From Thunnus maccoyii (taxonomy: Eukaryota; Chordata; Actinopteri; Scombriformes; Scombridae): 64,000 nt of DNA. Under the pieces are notes generated by a model, which saw only the letters and a program-made list of their open reading frames with translations, was not told the DNA's origin and did no database searches. The stretch's first letter is position 1; every line of letters begins with the position of its first letter. The position numbers and the translations under genes are program-made. The stretch covers positions 13,503,501-13,567,500 of the forward strand of contig NC_056550.1 of the NCBI RefSeq assembly GCF_910596095.1. Direction: 5' to 3'. Below are positions 1 to 11,900 of the stretch, in pieces.

Positions 1-54
1 GAATGTACAGTGAGGATGAATAACACAATAACTTTTTTTTAATATCTATACAGG

Positions 55-1527
55 ATGATGAAGATGTCAGGAAGATCTGTGAGTTGCTGTGTAGCACTGT
101 TCCTTGTCCTCACCTCTGTGTCAGCTGTGCAAAAGCTCAAGTCAATCAACGATTTGAAGAAAATCAACTTTGACTGGTCTGTGCCCAAGCACAGTCTTGT
201 GCTGCTCCACTGGTTTGCCAACACAGTCGACATTGACAATAACGATGTCATACGGCTGACTTTTGATCCAAACGAAGATTATGGCTCTCATCATTATGGG
301 AACTATGAGGGACTGTTGGACCCACTGCCTCAAGGAAGATACCGCTACTACACTGTTGGTAATCTCAACCAAGACACGTCCATACCACTTCCACAGTATG
401 TTCTTCATCCCCCGACAGAGTATGTGGGAAGAAACCTGGACCGGATCATATTCAGAGTCAGGGAGCAAAACACAGGACGGCAAGCTGGGCAGACAATAGA
501 TCAAGTGTATATCACACAGCATTATGGAACTTCAAACGCAGGGACGAGTTATGATCCCGCTCATACCTACTGGATCACTCCTAACCTTTTAAGACAGATT
601 AGAGAATTTTCTGTGGAAGAAAACCACAGGAACTCACTGTCAGAGCTCAGAGATGACTTTGGAAGTAACATTAATGATTCCCAGTTAAGGCACCTAAGAA
701 ACATATGGGGTAACCTTGCATGCCTTGGACTGCTGTTGTTTATTGTGATTCAGGATAAGTCCTCCAATAACCAACAAAACAACAGATCCCAGCGTGTGGC
801 AAAAAGAAACGCACCTGATGTTGTCATCAGCATTCCGGAAAATAGACAAAACCATGATGTTGTAGTTACGGGGACCTTGCAAGAGCTCTTGCATCAGGAT
901 CAGATAACACTTGAGGTGGTGACCGGCGTAAATGGAAAAGCCAAGATTCTGTGGAAACATGTTACTCGACATCGTCTTACGGAAGGTGTGATGGTAGTGC
1001 TTTTCGAGGACAATGAGGGCCAGGAGGCCAGCTTTTACAAAACGATTGGGAGAAGTGAAGGCAGTTACGACACCTCAGTACCCCTGAACGATGGCCTTCA
1101 GGCCCGGCTGCATAAGGTGAGGAAACAGTGCTGCTTCTGGACCGGGGTGGGACAGGAGATATGCAGAGGTACAGAGTTTCAAAACCCAAATGCAGTTGAT
1201 ATAACAGGCTGCCATGCAAAACTACAACTCCTTGTAAAGGATGGTAAGGCTTGTGCTCGCTTATATGTGAAAAAGTCTTTCAGAGAGTGGAGGAAAGAAT
1301 TTAACAACTCTTGGGTCGGCTTCTACACCTCTGCAGATAAAGGCACAAATGAATATGACTGGTGGCAGTGGCAGTGGGCAACTAAATTCACACCATCCAC
1401 TGATTTTGGGACACCCTTTTATGATGTCTATGAGTATCGCTCAGGTATGACAATCGCTCCAGGAGTCCAAGCACGATTTATACTCAGGGATGGAATAGTT
1501 AAAGCATGCACTCCAAGCTGGAGGTGA
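55..1527 (+). CDS. Uncharacterised secreted or membrane protein, 490 aa, single coding exon
   Basis: An uninterrupted 490-codon frame runs from an ATG pair (55 and 58) to TGA at 1525-1527. A pyrimidine-rich tract ending in CAG at 51-53 is a good splice acceptor one base before the ATG, so a 5' UTR exon probably lies left of the window. Residues 1-24 look like a signal peptide (basic start, core CVALFLVLTSVSA). The next ~190 residues are polar and Tyr/Asn/Asp-rich. Residues ~217-233 form a hydrophobic stretch (LACLGLLLFIVIQ), possibly a TM segment or a buried helix. A basic KR-rich linker follows, then a C-terminal region with a Cys cluster (QCCFW, EICRG), a Trp-rich motif (DWWQWQW) and a second Tyr-rich motif (YDVYEY). 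I do not recognise the family and assign no function. It lies antisense to septin 9, probably inside one of its introns. The long clean frame and signal peptide make it a real gene rather than chance. Confidence 0.85.
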   Translation: MMKMSGRSVSCCVALFLVLTSVSAVQKLKSINDLKKINFDWSVPKHSLVLLHWFANTVDIDNNDVIRLTFDPNEDYGSHHYGNYEGLLDPLPQGRYRYYTVGNLNQDTSIPLPQYVLHPPTEYVGRNLDRIIFRVREQNTGRQAGQTIDQVYITQHYGTSNAGTSYDPAHTYWITPNLLRQIREFSVEENHRNSLSELRDDFGSNINDSQLRHLRNIWGNLACLGLLLFIVIQDKSSNNQQNNRSQRVAKRNAPDVVISIPENRQNHDVVVTGTLQELLHQDQITLEVVTGVNGKAKILWKHVTRHRLTEGVMVVLFEDNEGQEASFYKTIGRSEGSYDTSVPLNDGLQARLHKVRKQCCFWTGVGQEICRGTEFQNPNAVDITGCHAKLQLLVKDGKACARLYVKKSFREWRKEFNNSWVGFYTSADKGTNEYDWWQWQWATKFTPSTDFGTPFYDVYEYRSGMTIAPGVQARFILRDGIVKACTPSWR

Positions 1528-4500
1528 TGAGGATGATTAGTGATAAACTGGAGAAAAATCAGGGCCACAACAAAATGTATTTTAAAGACATCTGCTCCAT
1601 AACAAATCTTAAATAATCCTTTGACAAAGGCTATGTAGATATGATTTTTATTTCTCTTAAAGATGCTGTTTCCATTGTATGTTTTGTTTTGCCTCCTTAT
1701 GTTCAATTTTATTGTGTACTATTTTAGCTACTTATTTTGTGAATGTTGTTCAGTAAAGATTGATATAGAGGTTTGACGCAATAGTCTTGTGATGAAAGGC
1801 CAAATACTGTGATTCACCCATCTCAAATCATGTGTCAGGATGGGTGGAGAGTCTTCAGGGTTTCAGAGCAACTCGACCAGTCACTCAACTTTGTCTATAC
1901 TTCGTTGGTCTATAGAACCAGAGTAAAAACTCCCAATGTGATCAGCACGCGAGTGAATAAAGCCTGCAGACTCTGACCACCATGGCATATGTTGAGACAT
2001 CTGCTGTAAATAAACCTGTTTCAACATTTGAATGAATTGTAACCTGCCTGCAAATTTACAAAGACATCACATAATATCAAAAACCTCATGATAGTTTGAA
2101 TATTTATGTAACATGAAGAAGGGAGATCTAAGGGATTTGTGTTTCACCAAAAACACAGCTGGACATATTGAGCATGATAGCTGTGTTAATAGTGTAAACT
2201 CATCTTTTGTACAGAAATAGCTGAACTGAAAAATGTCTCTTACAGTATATCATGCACTGATCTGCCATGGTCATAAAGGCCGCAGGCTTCATTCATGCAA
2301 CAATGTCATGCTTGAGCATATCTTATCGAATAATAATGACCCACTGTTAATTATTATATTTCTTGCAGAGATTATGGGGATATAAATTACTCTGATAGAT
2401 AAATAAAACTGATATGAAAATATTGAGGGTCTGTCAAGGACAGCCATCACTGATAATGTATCGTATGTGTCTGTATATATATTTTTTAAAAACAGGGCTG
2501 TATTTTTCTTATAATTTTGTATTTTTTTTCTAGAGTGTTGAAAATTGTGCTTATTAAACTGTATTTTATTAGTCAAACCTGTGTCAATGTTTTAATTCTA
2601 TGTACACAAGTTAGATGTGCAAAAACAGGGGAGTGTCTTTTAACAGCATGTACCGTATGCCTGATCCAAAACACACCCTCACATACACACACAGATAAAT
2701 GATTTATCAGTGAGACCATTTCTATCCCTTGTGACATGCACAAGCCCTTGTTTCTAGCCAAGACCCAGACAGGCCTATCAAAAGGCCTTTATGTTTGTGT
2801 GAAAGAGATGAATACTGTTTTAACGTGGTGAAACCAGGATAGCACAAGACTCAACATATCATGAGATAATGAATCATCATTAAAAATTGTTGCAGACTTA
2901 GCTTTAAGAAAATTCTAATCCAGACCAGAGCCAAGTGTTAATGAAAAACAGGTGCTGCTGTTTGATTGGTCTGTAAAAAAGAAGTTTAAAAGCTGAGACA
3001 TTCGATCATCTATTTACACAATTTCAGAGTTCAGTGTTTTGTTTGATCACAGGTCAGGACAGTCAGCAGAATGCATCTTATTCATGCCATAAAATGAGAC
3101 TCTTGTTTGTTTTTGTGTTGATGAATTCACTCATCAATTATTGACACTTATGTGCAGAAACATTTCTTTTTATCTAGTTTACTCTATGTGCAGTGAGTCA
3201 TGAACTGAAACAAAACACAAAATCTGTTAATTGGGTTACAGCTACTCCAATTCCAACCATAATTCAACAACGGTAACTTGGTTAAGTTGTTTACATGGCA
3301 GTTAGAAAACGACTTGCAAATAATGATTCTTTTCTTTTGCTCAAATCAATTAATACAGGAACTGCAAAAAAAGGGAGAGAAACCCATGGTTTGTGTAACG
3401 ATCCCTCTGTGTGGAACAACAAGCAAACACTGTCTGTGTAGTAAGGGACAGCATAAGACAGACTTTACAAAATAAAAACCTCTCCTTTAAATGACTTCCT
3501 GATATCAGACAGAGATCAGCGACAGTAATGAGAGGGAGTGGCAGGATGGCATGGGGATGGATTACGTTGAAATTCTTGTCTTGCAAGCACTGTGTGTCCC
3601 TATAAATCTACTCCCACATAAACACACACACACACCTTGTATTCACAGGTGTAATTAAGGCAATACACTTCTATAACAACACGTTATGGCAATAAAGGAA
3701 TCTTTCAGATAATTTGATTGAAAGGGGTATAACTGACTCACTGGTAAGGTACTGTAATATCAATCGTACAACAATGTCCATACAATATACTAATTCATTC
3801 ATTACCTGTGAGTAGTGATATCAATACACAGAAATAAGCTCAAGCACAAAGTACTGTGGTTGAAGAGTTGGCTGTGTCCCAGCAGCTTAACAGAATACAA
3901 CATTGTATGCATTTCTCCTGTAAGACCACTTTATACTGTATTTGGCGTTATATGCAATGATATTACTAATAGTAATGCTGACTGGTGTTGTAGCTTCTAT
4001 AATTTTGGTTATTTGTATCTCTTTATTACAGTGTTCAGTCTGACATAGATAAAATTGAAGCAATTGACATGGTGTGTTTGCTACAGGTAGTGGTGAGAAG
4101 ATGAAATACAACCTAAGAAGTCCAGTAGTAAGTGTTATTAAGACACTGCAAAAATGTAGTTATAAGTTATAAAGTTATAACATCAAAAACACTTGGCTCC
4201 TCGGTCTAGATGCTTGTGATGTTAACAATAGAATTAGCCCAGTGCTACATGATAAGTGCTGGCAAATGCAGCATGCTGTCAGATGATGTTGAATTATACT
4301 GCAACAAGTCGAGCCAGGATCTCATTTTTCCTCGATGATTTTTCCACTGAATGAGGAGTCTGCATTTTTATTTTTAGCCCTATTGTCATAATAGATACTT
4401 ACTGTCCTACTTGTTCTAATGCAGTAGTTGTGATGCATTTCTTCACCTTACGTAAAGCACTTTGGATTGCTTCTGTGTGAAAGGCGCCCTTGCTTTGTCT

Positions 4501-7500
4501 TGTCGTGCTGAACTCTGACTAGGGGACTTGCCTTGCTTAAGTTAACATTCGTGAATCAGTTGGCACCAGAAAATAACTGAAAATATATCCTCTAAAAAGA
4601 AAAACCCAACCTATCGCTTTACTTTTAATAGTGTGGATCACAGTCATTTAGGGACGCACTCTCCTGAACCCAGACTTTCTTATTTGATGTTAACTAGGTT
4701 TATGCACCATCTTAAAATAAAGTGCCTTTCTCCAGATATTGAATTTGATTTGCAGGATGCATTGCAGTGGCCAAGACAATAATAAATCAAGGTCAAGGCA
4801 TTGGGACAGGAAACTAAGATGAGTACAGAATGAATGAATGTGTGTGTCTGCCTGTAAACATGAGATCACATCCTGTTGAAGCACCACAAGACTGGATACA
4901 GCTGCTCGTCATTATGGCCGACAAATCAACCGAAACGGAACATTTATGACCGTCACCAGAAAAAACAACCAGCGTACCGCTTATCTGCATGTTCATAAGT
5001 CACCTTCCCCCCCTAGATATGAGGAAGTACTGTGTGTTCACATTTAATACGTGTATGCAAATGAGCACAGATGCACAAAGAGCCCTGAGGCAGGTAGATC
5101 CAAGTTAAATATCATATGGACCCTACAGCAATAAAGTACTGGGCCAAATACCCCTACAAACACAGAAAAACATCAAAAACACATACTGCCAGCGTCCCAC
5201 CGGATCCAGTGCTGATATAAGCAGCACAAGGGATAAACAGAGAAATAAACAGAAGACATTCCTAGTTTTCCCTTCTAAAAAGATGTTATTTTATGTAAAG
5301 AAAAGACTAAATACTTGACAAAAATGCTTGAATCAGTGCTCTGTGTACTGGAATGGAAACTAAATTGTAGTTTTGGGCATGTCGTCAAAGCAGCGTGGTC
5401 TGTAGGGTTAGTTTTACTCCCAAATGACTGGAGGTTTAAGTGGTCTTTTCTCATTTTGTTTTCTCCCTGCAGACGGACTTTACAGGAAATCACACTCTTT
5501 CTCGCATGCTTTATGTCTGTCTGCCTCCATTTTTCTCCCTCTTCCCTTCTACCCACTAACCCTTCTCTCTCTCTCTGTCTTTCTCTCTCCACCTCCTATC
5601 TGCTCCTCGCTTCTTCTCAAGCTTCTTTCTTGCAAGAGACCTCCCTCGCTCCCTCCCGCTGTCCACATGTACGGCTAAGCAGGAAGGTCGTAATCTGAGC
5701 CGAATGTGGCAGAAGTTGAGACTTAATCCTCTCAATTTTCCTTGCTCATTTCCCCTCTATTGTCACAAGGCCACATTTCAGATATTTAGCATGCACAGTT
5801 GCTTACTGATTCAACATTGCTGCGGTGGTGGTACCTACGAAAATACAGGAAAGAAATATCCTCAGCAAGAGTCAGACATAAAATTAAATCCCTAGCTGTC
5901 TGTAAAGGAAGTGCAGTGAATAGAGACAGGCAACACACTGCATAAAAAGTGGAAATTGGAGGCTTTCTATTTTTATGTAGAATGTTTTATGACCTCCAGA
6001 TTTGGAATGTATCACCTCCCAGCCGCCTACGCCTGGATACTACTTAACCAGTGAAAGCAATGCATGAGCACAGCTGTCTCCAGATAGCAGCGCAATACAC
6101 ACACACACACACACACAGAACAGTATAAAGATAGCTGTTCTAATACAATAACAGAAGCAAACTATGCAGATAACCTGCTAGAAAAGTGTAGGTTTTGAGG
6201 CCACTGCATGCACACTGGCACAAATAAAAAACACAGAGTTTCCCACCACAACAAGAACTAATCCCAAGCTCAAAAAGATAAAGCCTAACACTGAGACTGT
6301 AGCGTTATCCACACTCTAAAAGACTAAAAGCTCTGGTAATGACCCTGCAATTCATTACACTCCACAGTAACAAAGAAATAGACGTGATAAGCATTCTGAC
6401 AATTTAGGTATTCATGGAATCATAGCAGGAATTTGTCTGAAAGCGCAAAGCTTGTCCAGAGGGTGGCGCTGAAAGAAAGAAAGGCCATGAGATCCATCCA
6501 CAGCATATTTCATAGAAATCCAGCTATTATATATTTCTGAGAGAGCTTGTTGTGTACCAAAGTGTTGCTTCAAATTTTAACCTGTCAACCAGTGATGTCA
6601 TAACAAAGATCAGGAGGGTGACCAAAATTATTAGGGATCACCCTTTTAAAAATAGGAAAATTCATACCAAAATTCAAGGCATGTAGTTTAGAGGTAATCT
6701 AAGGACATCTTGACTCTGGACCAACACTGTGGACGGACCAACCAACCAACCCTGCCATCATTACACCCTCCTAAATTTGAGGAGACAAAGTAAAGCAAAT
6801 AAATTAAATTCCCACATCTTCTAAAGCTTTATTGTGGCATGTGTATCTTGTTCTTCCACTCTTGACCTGGTCTGCATGAGAGTTTAGTCCAACAAAACAA
6901 TGACTCACCAGTAAGCAGTATCTTACCACAGTTATGGGGCATTTCTTGATGTTTCGCCTCAGTAAAACCAAATACTTATGGTGCAAGTTACTACAAAAAC
7001 ATTTGATGCTCAGTTTGAGCTTGGCATCATTTTCACACCTCATGTTTGGGAAGTTAGTCAGCAGTAGCTGAAAAGTAAAAACTACCCCTCTATTGTCTAG
7101 GATTGATATTGTATTAGTTTACATCATGTTATTTAAAATCATATGTATAGAAGAGAGGTATAACTTACAGTATGTTAGAAAACTTTAGAAGCTACTAAAC
7201 TTGCTGTGACACTAATAATATTTAATTAAATGTCCTTAAAACAAACCTCCCCTTTTTAAATAAGTAAATGAAATGCATCTACTGCATATTCAACACAAAT
7301 AAAAAAACAGTAAAGTGCAAGTACCTATCTCACTTAATCTGAATTCACAATGACTTCATCCTTTTTCATTTTATCCTGATTCAAGCACAATTCAAGTGAG
7401 TTGGGAAATTCAGCTGCTTGACTGTATGAGTTCTTTTTAAACTGCTGTCCTGGGACCAGCCCTGCGATTCTCATCATCACCCTCCCTGACCTACATTCAC

Positions 7501-8179
7501 AGAGAGTCTAGACTAACACGATTGCAAGGACTTATACTTATGCTTCTAGATGGTATTGTTACTTCACAGCTGCCTTTTATTATTAATACAGGTAGACTAT
7601 AAAGAGCAGAAATCTTGAATAAGCACAAAATCAAAGCAATAAAAAGTCACACTGAATTACGGAGCTCTGTTTAAAAAGAAAATTCAAGGTCCATTTGACA
7701 GAGTTCAGTGAGCGGATGTGACAATACTGTGTGGTTTTAGTAAGAGGACAAATATATTTGAAAGTAAGAAGAAAGTGCATTTGGCGTGTGTGTGTTTGAG
7801 CATTCATACGCCTACTTCTCCAAGTGCCTCAACAAGAGTTTGTTGCAACTTGCAAGATCGGGTTAAAATGAAACAGTGACAAACAGAAAAGGGGACCTGA
7901 GCAGCAACATTGTAAAACAGTGACCAGAAACTTTCATCACAGTGTCATTGCTGCCAAACTGTTGCAAGTTACTGGAATTATAAAGACAGGCCACGCTGAA
8001 AACAGTTACAGTGAAATCATTAAAAACGAGGACAGACATGTGGCATTTAAATAGGAAACACAAACAGACTGTATGGGTAAACAGGCTAAAAGGCCTCCTT
8101 CAGCAGTTTATTTTACCCTGGGCAACTATTTATTCATACAAGTTACTTTGAAAACATGTTTTATGGAGCAGGTACTCAC
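1528..8179. other. Non-coding stretch: 3' flank of the 490-aa gene, within the presumed septin 9 intron
   Basis: No coding exon was recognised on either strand. I looked specifically for septin GTPase-domain exons (P-loop GxxGxGKS, the VDFGY..GIDS lead-in) on the minus strand and saw none. The stretch is AT-rich with a short (AC)11 at 6097-6117 and scattered short open frames lacking family features. A short tract near 4440-4500 (AAAGCACTTTGGATTGC...) resembles the 3' end of a common fish interspersed repeat. The sequence is best read as septin 9 intron, because the common exon's donor lies at 8179/8180 and the rest of that gene is not in the window. Confidence 0.6.
1956..1961 (+). terminator. 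Candidate polyadenylation signal of the 490-aa gene
   Basis: A canonical AATAAA lies about 430 nt after the stop codon of the plus-strand gene. This is a reasonable 3' UTR length. Nothing else supports the cleavage site, and AGTAAA variants occur nearer the stop. Confidence 0.4.
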
Positions 8180-8935
8180 TGTCTGTTGGTTGGACTGTGG
8201 GCGGCACTGTGACAGGCGACTGCATCCTTTCCACCCCGGTGTCTGCCAGCGAAGGCAGGGGGGCACTAGGTGCAGGAGGTGGGTGGTTGTTGTTCTCCAC
8301 TGTAGTGCCTGGCACCAAACCGTCCGGCTGTCTGAAGACAGGCATCTCTGGCCTCCTGGAGGGCCCCTCAACTGAGCTGAGGATGGGGGATGGGGGTTCC
8401 GCTCTTCTCTGAGGCGGCTCAGGGATCCTAGAGACCGGGGCTGAGGACAGCTGGGCATCCATCCTCCTGGGAGGGGCGGGGGGCTCACTGGACCGTGTCA
8501 TGCTGAGCTCTGCCCGCCTGCTTGTGGAGCTGGAGATGGAGTTGGAGGAGCTGTCCAGTGGGGTACTCCGACTACTCAGGCTGACCTCAGGTCGTTTAAG
8601 GCCAAAGCGTGCAATGCCGGCGCTGGGCGAGTTGTCAATCTGCTTGGAGGAGACCTCAATGGAGATTTCTGTGCGGCGAGAGGAGGCTGTGTCAGGGTTG
8701 CGACCCCCTGATAACTCAATGCGCCTCATGCCGGTCTTAGGGGAACGCAGATTGGAGGACTCAGAGGGGGAGGATCTGGAAGAGGAGTAGTCAGAGTTGC
8801 GGGAACTCAGGTCGTAACTTCGCTGGCTGGATGTGGAGGAGGTGGATGAGCGGAGGGGGTTGGTGGTCCGACGGGACAAAGGCGAGGGGTGTGTGGATGA
8901 ATCTGTCTCCTCCACCTCAAATGACCGTTTCAGCG
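8180..8935 (-). CDS. septin9: Septin 9 common exon: basic, Ser-rich microtubule-binding N-terminal region
   Basis: The exon is 756 nt (acceptor CCAG/CGCTG after 8936, donor ACA/GTGAGT at 8180/8179) with phase-1 start and end, encoding 251 whole codons. It reads LKRSFEVEE, then a Ser/Arg-rich stretch. A series of (K/R)R-x-E/D units follows: RRIELS, RRTEIS, KRPEVS, RRAELS, RRMDAQ, RRAEPP and RRPEMP. Similar repeats in mammalian septin 9 were reported to bind and bundle microtubules. The end is Pro-rich ([10 protein letters not shown], then VPPTVQP). Residues equivalent to human Arg88 and Ser93 (v3 numbering; mutated in hereditary neuralgic amyotrophy) are kept in SRRTEIS. The frame stays open past the donor for about 15 codons, which is readthrough into the intron. 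Confidence 0.95.
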
Positions 8936-11900
8936 CTGGAACACACAGAACATTTGCCATTAGAAAAGAAACAGAGGACTCTCTTAGCCCATACAGATGC
9001 TAGTATTTGCTTCAGTTGCAGCACCAGAATCTGTATATTTACTTTCTTCAATACTAAACCATCTCACCATTTGTATACAAAAACCCCCCAAAACAAAACA
9101 TGATCCAACAACTAAAGCAGAGAACTTAAAGCACTGATATCTCTCATGACTGTTCTTTGGAGAAAGCAGCTGTGCTCTTTCACTCTGTGCTGACATTGAT
9201 CAGAGTTCAAACATGTTGCATTAAACAAAAAGACAACACTGCAACCCAAACCAGCAGCAGTCTCTACAGGCCAAGAATTTCTAGGCTTCTTCAGAGGGTT
9301 GATGAAATCATTTTAAGAGAAGAGAGGGAAGGCAATGTTAACACCTGCTTAACAACACAAACTAACAGGAGCAATATACAGTATGAGAAACAGTCATCAC
9401 ACAACCGATAGCTATAACAATTAAGTGCTAGTATGAGAAAATGAATATGACTCAGTTAAACTAACAGGCGCGTGCAAACTGCTAACAAATTTATACCACA
9501 ATGACAAGAATATACAAGCAATAAAAAAAAGTTACACATTGCAGTAGCCAATAAATTGTCCAAAACAAACTAGGTTGACAATCTTAATAATTAAGTTAAT
9601 AATCTTACCGTGTTTTACACGCTTCACGTAGCTCGACAACATGGCGTTTGTAATTTTTAATCCACTGGATGAAAAGTATTTCAAGTTTTAATAATAATGA
9701 CAGATACACACGCGCAGCTACCAATTCCAGAAAAAAAAACTGGTCAAAGCTCGGAGAAAAAGACTCATTTGAATACAGACATTACAGACAGAAGTTACAC
9801 CGACGTCTTCTTACGTTACCCGGACATCTCGCACACCTGTTGGCGTCTAGACCTGCTGACCACGCCTCGCGTGCGCTCTAATTGATCGCGTGACTCCTTC
9901 AGTAGGCTTTTACTGTATCTCCTGCACTGGGGGACAAACCAATCATAATTTCTTTGAATGTATAAGAAACAATGGAAAAGTCTTATTATGGTGATCTAAA
10001 ATGTGCCACGTGGTTTTACAATGCTAAAAAGATGCTGGCGTCAAGTCAATTTTATTTATAAGGCCCAATATCACAAATCACAAATTTGCCTCATGGGGCT
10101 TTACAGTCTCTACAGCAATACAGCATCCTCTGTCCTTAGAGTCCCTCTTTTCGAATAAGGAAAAACTCCCTAAAAAGGTCAACTCACTCTAAATCATGAA
10201 AATGGGAAAATGTGTCATGCAGTCCAGATGTTTTGATGCTGAACTTATGACTTATACGTCACGTGTATTATGATTTTACTTTACTCCCTCTATTTGGCTA
10301 TTTATGTGGTTAGCTCACAGTAATGTCATGTTTCATATGATGCTGCTTTCAAAAGGGTTGCTAATTCAATAAAAGTTAAAATAAATGACCCAATTTAAAA
10401 ACAGGTTTTAAAAAACACCTACACATTTCTCTCATAGGAACCATCTGCAAAATGACATCAAAAATATCATCGAAGCCATTCCCACACTAATCAGTCCTTT
10501 CCCTCCATATCACTTGAATGTGCCAATATTTCACCAGCTGTTATTGTTGTTTGATTAACGGCCTTTCTGTAACCGCAGTTAGCATGTCACATGTGTGGGT
10601 GACTGGAGAAACTACAAGTCCTGGAGCAACACAGCCTCTGTCCCAGATAAACACCCAAGCCTGCGAAGGCGTCTGGCCTGCTTAAAGGCTAACGAGCCAA
10701 GCACCAGCATGGGACACGACCCTCTTCCTGGAACTCACTGTTTTTACATCCTTCATATGTTTCAGCAGCTTTTTGTGCTTTTTTGATATCAGAGGGTCAG
10801 CTGAGAAGCAGCTAGTTCACAGTATCTAGTAAATGCAATGTGAAATGCTGGTTTAACTGGGCGTCTGAATCAGTGAGATTAACCTTCCTCACTTTTCCTT
10901 TGTGAAACGTTGATTGTATTGGTTCAATCCTCATTAGCTTTACTTGCTGTAAACTTTTTCTCATCTTCAGTGCAGTTATAGCAATCACAGCACAGCAGTT
11001 TATCACAAGAAATGTCCCTCCTAGCCAGCAATTCCCGCACAGCTGAGGGTTGACCAACACTGATAATTTACGCAATTCATCTCAGTAAAGCAGAACCTCA
11101 TGTAAGTAACTCAAATCAGCACACTATTGGTAACACAATCACAATACTTCCTTCTTTATCTGCAGCCTTATTGTATTACACACTGCTTGAGCATACATTC
11201 ATTGCTTTAACAGCATAATGAATACTCAATACAATATACAGTATATGACATGTACTATCCATATTGCACTTTTGTCTTTTGTATGTTAGGTCCTGGTGTA
11301 ATATGTCCTCAAATAATTTTGGGATATTTTCCACTTCAGTAACTTCTCTGGAATACAGAATACTAGAAAAACAAATTCCTAAGTGCTTACTCTATGGGGC
11401 AATTTTGGCAGTTCCTCATTACACCATAGAGACAGAAAGAGAGAGACAATGACAAAAAAAAAAAAACACTGATTCAAACTCTGTCATATGCATTTTGCAG
11501 TATGCATCTCCACCGTTACAGACCATTTAATCCATATATGACAATAAGCTCTTTGTGTTGCCCACGTGGAATAATGTAATTTAATTTGGAAAAAAAAAAC
11601 TGGCCAAAACTGGACATTTTTCTGGAAGACAGGGTTGTCAGTGTGCTCTGCTGTTCTTTAAGTATAAGAAATAAGAGCAGGAATGACGAACTAGTTGCAG
11701 TGATGTTGTGTGTAAATTTATTGGACACAGCGGTAAAGCTGTAAAATATCTAAAGAACGTCTGTGGAACACAACAGAGCAGGAAATGAACCACAAATGGA
11801 GCAGCTACTTAACTGTAGCTATTCCCCTTAACACCCTTTAATGAACATTACTTGCACCATTCGAGGATGTATTATGCTCACCTTTTAATTGCAAGAGCTT

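Noticed and set aside
10..53. A GTGAGG at 10 as the donor of a tiny intron ending at 53
   Set aside because: The intron would be 44 nt, too short for normal vertebrate splicing; the donor is assumed to lie left of the window.
1..8179. Search for septin 9 G-domain exons on the minus strand
   Set aside because: No P-loop or G-domain lead-in was found, so these exons are placed outside the window rather than guessed.
8073..8412. Plus-strand open frames over the septin 9 common exon
   Set aside because: They are antisense to an exon whose minus-strand protein matches septin 9 and carry no motif of their own.
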